From Acidobacteriota bacterium (lineage in GTDB: Bacteria; Acidobacteriota; Terriglobia; Bryobacterales; Bryobacteraceae), in contig VFZU01000025.1 in NCBI GenBank assembly GCA_016870995.1, positions 1 to 55,359 of the forward strand: DNA of 55,359 bases, given 5' to 3'. Both the position numbers and the translations under genes were made by a program. The notes beneath the pieces were generated by a model, which worked only from the letters and a program-made list of their open reading frames with translations, ran no database searches and was not told the origin of the DNA. Shown here piece after piece: positions 52,820-55,359 of this stretch. Within the stretch, counting starts at the first letter, position 1, and the number at the start of each line of letters is the position of its first letter.

Positions 52820-54043
52820 ATGCAGCGCAATCTCGTTCCGGCCCTTTTCGTAGTCTTCGTACTGCTCACTTCTTGCAACAAAGAAGAGAAGCCTGCCGCG
52901 GTTAAGAAGGAGTCGGGCCCACTGAAGGTTCGTGCCGCCACAGCGCGCGAGCGCGTCGTCAAGCGCAGCGTGGAAAGCGTCGGCACATTGTTCCCTCTGG
53001 ATGAAACAATCGTCAGCGCAGAAATCGACGGTCGCGTCGATCGTGTCGACGCCGACCTGGGCGATTTCGTCAACAAGGGCCAGGTCATGGTTCACATCTC
53101 CGACGAAGAACAGCGTTATTTGCTCGCCCAGAACGAAGCCCAACTCCGCTCGAGCCTGGAGCGCCTGGGACTTACGAAAGATACCGACCGCGTACAAGAC
53201 GTCAAGACCACGCCTGACGTGCGCCGCGCGGAAGCTGATCTGCAAGATGCGGAACAGCGATACAAGCGTACCCGGGAATTGCGCGATCAGGGCATTGGCC
53301 CTCAGGCCGACCTCGACCAGGCCCAGGCCCGGTTTAATTCAGCCAAGGCCGCCTATGACGCCACAGTAAATCAAACCCGCAACCTGGTTCAAGAGGTAGA
53401 GCGGTTCAAGGCGATAGTCGATTTGCAACGCAAGAAGTTGCGCGACACCACTGTCTACGCTCCCTTTGCCGCTAGCGTCAAAGAGCGCCAGGTCACCGTC
53501 GGGCAGTATGTCCGCGCAAATACACCGCTGATGGTGCTGGTAAAGACAGACCCGCTGCGTCTGCGCCTCGACGTGCCCGAGCGCATGGCACCCTGGGTCA
53601 AGGTCGGCCTGGTTGCTCAGGTGGAAATTGAAGCCTTTGAGGGCCAGAAGTTTAGCGGCAAGATCTGGCGCGTCTCCCCCACTGTCGATCAGGCCAAGCG
53701 TACCTTTGTTGCAGAAGCATTGATCAGCAACCCTGGCATGCGTCTGAAGCCCGGTTCCTATGCACGCGCGAAGATTCCAACTGACAAGAGCGAAGCCATC
53801 GTGTTGCTGCCGTCCCGAGCCGTCCAATACATTCTTGGCTCCAATAAAGCCTACGTCATCAAAGACGGCACGATCGAAGCCCGCGAAGTGAAGATCGGGG
53901 AGCGCTTCGAGACCGAAGTGGAAATTCTTGAGGGCGTTGCGGTGGGCGATATTGTCGCGACCAACAACCTCCCACGACTCGATACGGGCAGCAAGGTCGT
54001 AGTCGACACCACGGTTCAAGTTTCGGAGAAAAAATCAGAGTAA
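52820..54043 (+). CDS. RND-type efflux periplasmic adaptor (membrane fusion lipoprotein)
   Basis: The 407-residue protein has a lipoprotein signal (FVVFVLLTSC, Cys18). A biotinyl-lipoyl-like half-motif follows (ISAEIDGRVDRVDADLGDFVNKGQ with V for I), then an alpha-hairpin (RRAEADLQDAEQRYKRTRELR), the second half (DTTVYAPFAASVKERQVTVGQYV), a beta-barrel and a membrane-proximal domain. It links an inner-membrane RND pump to an outer channel. The pump and channel genes are not in the window. The ATG at 52820 is chosen because AAGGAA lies 4 bases upstream and the signal peptide starts there; an ATG at 52802 is possible. Confidence 0.88.
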   Translation: MQRNLVPALFVVFVLLTSCNKEEKPAAVKKESGPLKVRAATARERVVKRSVESVGTLFPLDETIVSAEIDGRVDRVDADLGDFVNKGQVMVHISDEEQRYLLAQNEAQLRSSLERLGLTKDTDRVQDVKTTPDVRRAEADLQDAEQRYKRTRELRDQGIGPQADLDQAQARFNSAKAAYDATVNQTRNLVQEVERFKAIVDLQRKKLRDTTVYAPFAASVKERQVTVGQYVRANTPLMVLVKTDPLRLRLDVPERMAPWVKVGLVAQVEIEAFEGQKFSGKIWRVSPTVDQAKRTFVAEALISNPGMRLKPGSYARAKIPTDKSEAIVLLPSRAVQYILGSNKAYVIKDGTIEAREVKIGERFETEVEILEGVAVGDIVATNNLPRLDTGSKVVVDTTVQVSEKKSE

Positions 54044-54052
54044 GCTGAGGGC

Positions 54053-55255
54053 ATGAAGAGGCTGTTTGTACTTGGCCTTTGGCTCACTCAACTTGCTGTA
54101 GCGCAATTTGCGGTTTCGCGCGACGGATCGATTCTCGATTTCTCGTCTTGTGCAGGCCTCAGAGAAGAGCCACTTACCCTCAATCCCTGTCGGATTTACC
54201 GCCACGGAACTGAACCCACGGTCCGGCTGGAAGCCAACGAAACACTCGAAATCGGCTCGCCGTATCTGTCCGCTGACGGAAAGGTCTCCGGCTTCATCGG
54301 AAGGATCAATGACCGGCGCGCGATTGGAATTTACAGCCCGGAAGGCATCGAATCCTTTGAGGGCAATTGGCGCGCGATCAGCCGCAATGCCCGCTATGTG
54401 GCCACCGCCTTCTATCAGCCTGAAAAACTTCTCACTGTTCTAGACCGCCAAACCGGGGCGAGACACTCCTACCCCTTTGAGCAGACAACCGTCGCCGTTG
54501 GGACGATTTCCGACCAGGGCGACCTGCTGTTTTTCGACCGCCAAATACTCTGGTTCATCCCTTTTGGCAAACCGCCTTCTCCGCTTGTTGAGGGTATGCT
54601 GCTGGTTCAGGCGTCGATCACGGCGGATGGGAATCAGGCCTTTGTCTCCGCGATCATCCCTCCGGGCAAATTGAACTTCAACACGACGTATTCCCTCGCC
54701 GAAATCGATCTTGCTTCTCGAGTGCGTCGAGTTCTCTATGAAGGCCCTGAGACGATCGACAGCTTTGCACCCAGCGCAAATGGCCAGCGGCTGCTGAGGC
54801 AAAGGCGTGGAGAGCTTCTGCTTTGGGACAGCAACGGCGGCTAGAAAAGTCTTTTCTCGCACAGCGAGGGCTTCTCTCTGTCCCTGCTTACCGACAACGG
54901 TAACGCCGTCTTCGCAAGCACCTCGACCAACTGATATCTGCGGATCGAAACGAACACGGGCCATGTAGAGCAGCTCTACGCGCCTTTCCCTTTCGTCGGA
55001 GGTCAGGCGTCTGGCGGAGCCCTCCCGGAAAGCATCTTGCGCTTCTCGCATCAATCGTCTCGGCCCGACTTGAAGCTTGTGATTGATGGCCGAGAGTTAC
55101 CCATCGTGAAAAGAGAATCCTACCGATTCGACGCACAGATTCCCTGGGATGCGACCGAATTTATGGGCCGCGAATCCATCGCCGAAATTACAGCACCAGA
55201 CTCATCGTTCTCGCTTCGCCGCCGAGTCACATTGTCCGACCGGGCACATAGGTAA
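54053..55255 (+). pseudogene. Decayed secreted propeller-like gene with two in-frame stops
   Basis: The frame opens with a signal peptide (KRLFVLGLWLTQLAVAQ) and beta-propeller-like repeats up to LLLWDSNGG, then TAG at 54842-54844. It continues KSLFSHSEGFSLSLLTDNG to TGA at 54932-54934, and then runs YLRIETNTGHVEQL to the end at 55255. Frame and protein-like composition persist across both stops, so these are nonsense changes. The last codons (SDRAHR) lie in the first insertion-sequence-like repeat, so the natural C-terminus has probably been cut by an insertion. It begins 9 bases after the efflux adaptor stop. Confidence 0.75.
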
Positions 55256-55285
55256 CACTTCTATCCGGTCACATGGGTAACACTT
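55240..55285. repeat. Tandem 21-base repeat resembling an insertion-sequence end
   Basis: CCGGGCACATAGGTAACACTT and CCGGTCACATGGGTAACACTT (two mismatches) lie 25 bases apart. Read on the other strand they are AAGTGTTACC(C/T)ATGTG(A/C)CCGG. Motifs like this flank IS481-type insertion sequences in many soil bacteria. The call rests on recall of that pattern, not on a search. No transposase lies inside the window, so an element may start to the right. Confidence 0.5.
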
Positions 55286-55315
55286 AGTCTGGCAGATTTG
55301 GCTCTATTGAGGGAG

Positions 55316-55349
55316 GCAGAGGGGAGCCCCCATGGGGGCTCCCCTCTGC
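55316..55349. repeat. Perfect 34-base palindrome at the right end
   Basis: Each 17-base arm starts GCAGAGGGGAGCCCCC and meets its complement with no loop. It lies 30 bases past the repeat pair. It could be a transcription terminator or a structural part of a mobile element; there is no T-run within the visible sequence. Confidence 0.6.
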
Positions 55350-55359
55350 GGCGCGCATC

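Noticed and set aside
30817-55255. Idea that TAG is a sense codon in this organism
   Set aside because: Many intact genes here end properly with TAG (acs, ilvD, the thiolase, the downstream PH gene), so general recoding does not fit; local nonsense changes or base errors are simpler.

Overview
The window looks like a chromosome segment of an Acidobacteriota bacterium, most likely of the Bryobacter/Solibacter group. The reasons are high GC, very tight gene packing, an SBBP-repeat protein, a DUF1549/DUF1553 plus DUF1501 pair, DUF5117-type zinc proteases, large secreted BNR proteins, several DinB proteins and the futalosine route to menaquinone. That assignment is inference from gene content. 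No rRNA, tRNA, CRISPR array, phage module or intact transposase was seen.

Layout. 0.03-2.2 kb (minus): small membrane protein DUF2905 and thiC, led by a TPP riboswitch that the upstream membrane-protein gene (2.1-3.5 kb) reads into. 3.6-6.9 kb: a xylose-isomerase-like gene divergent from acs. 6.9-9.4 kb: a wrecked sterol-desaturase gene, DinB, and a WD40 / intradiol dioxygenase pair. 9.4-12.1 kb: an S9 peptidase with an extra C-terminal domain. 12.2-16.1 kb (minus): PIG-L deacetylase, deoxyhypusine-synthase-like enzyme and a GH101-like glycosidase. 16.1-18.9 kb: ilvD and a secreted beta-propeller. 18.9-22.8 kb (minus): ECF sigma, anti-sigma, secreted protein, small protein, TtcA, DinB. 22.9-25.8 kb: thiolase, one-domain DUF35 protein, PLP aminotransferase, small membrane protein. 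25.8-30.8 kb (minus): DUF1501, DUF1549/1553 and an SBBP protein. 30.8-33.3 kb: CPA1 antiporter with an internal TAG, then ThuA. 33.2-35.5 kb (minus): tsaB and a DUF5060 protein, back to back with a zinc protease (35.5-37.9). 37.8-41.6 kb (minus): AcpH-like protein and a large BNR lipoprotein. 41.7-43.4 kb: homogentisate dioxygenase and a flavin reductase-like protein. 43.5-45.8 kb: sigma factor with a probable frameshift, a membrane protein and two bacterial-PH proteins, one with an internal TAG. 45.8-48.9 kb (minus): DapA-family enzyme, TPR protein, LarB and DUF192. 48.9-50.9 kb: mqnP-like ubiA and mqnE. 50.8-52.7 kb (minus): an OlsB-like/OlsA-like acyltransferase pair. 52.8-55.3 kb: an efflux adaptor and a decayed propeller gene that runs into repeats resembling an insertion-sequence end.

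Two patterns cross gene boundaries. First, at least five reading frames are broken (desaturase, antiporter, sigma factor, PH protein, last gene), which means gene decay or base errors in the assembly. Second, the plus strand is G-rich over roughly the first 35 kb whatever the gene direction, and becomes neutral to C-rich toward the right end, as expected near a replichore boundary. The 12.2-14.0 kb glycosidase gene breaks this trend locally.

The most promising under-described unit is the translationally coupled PIG-L / deoxyhypusine-synthase-like pair with the glycosidase behind it.
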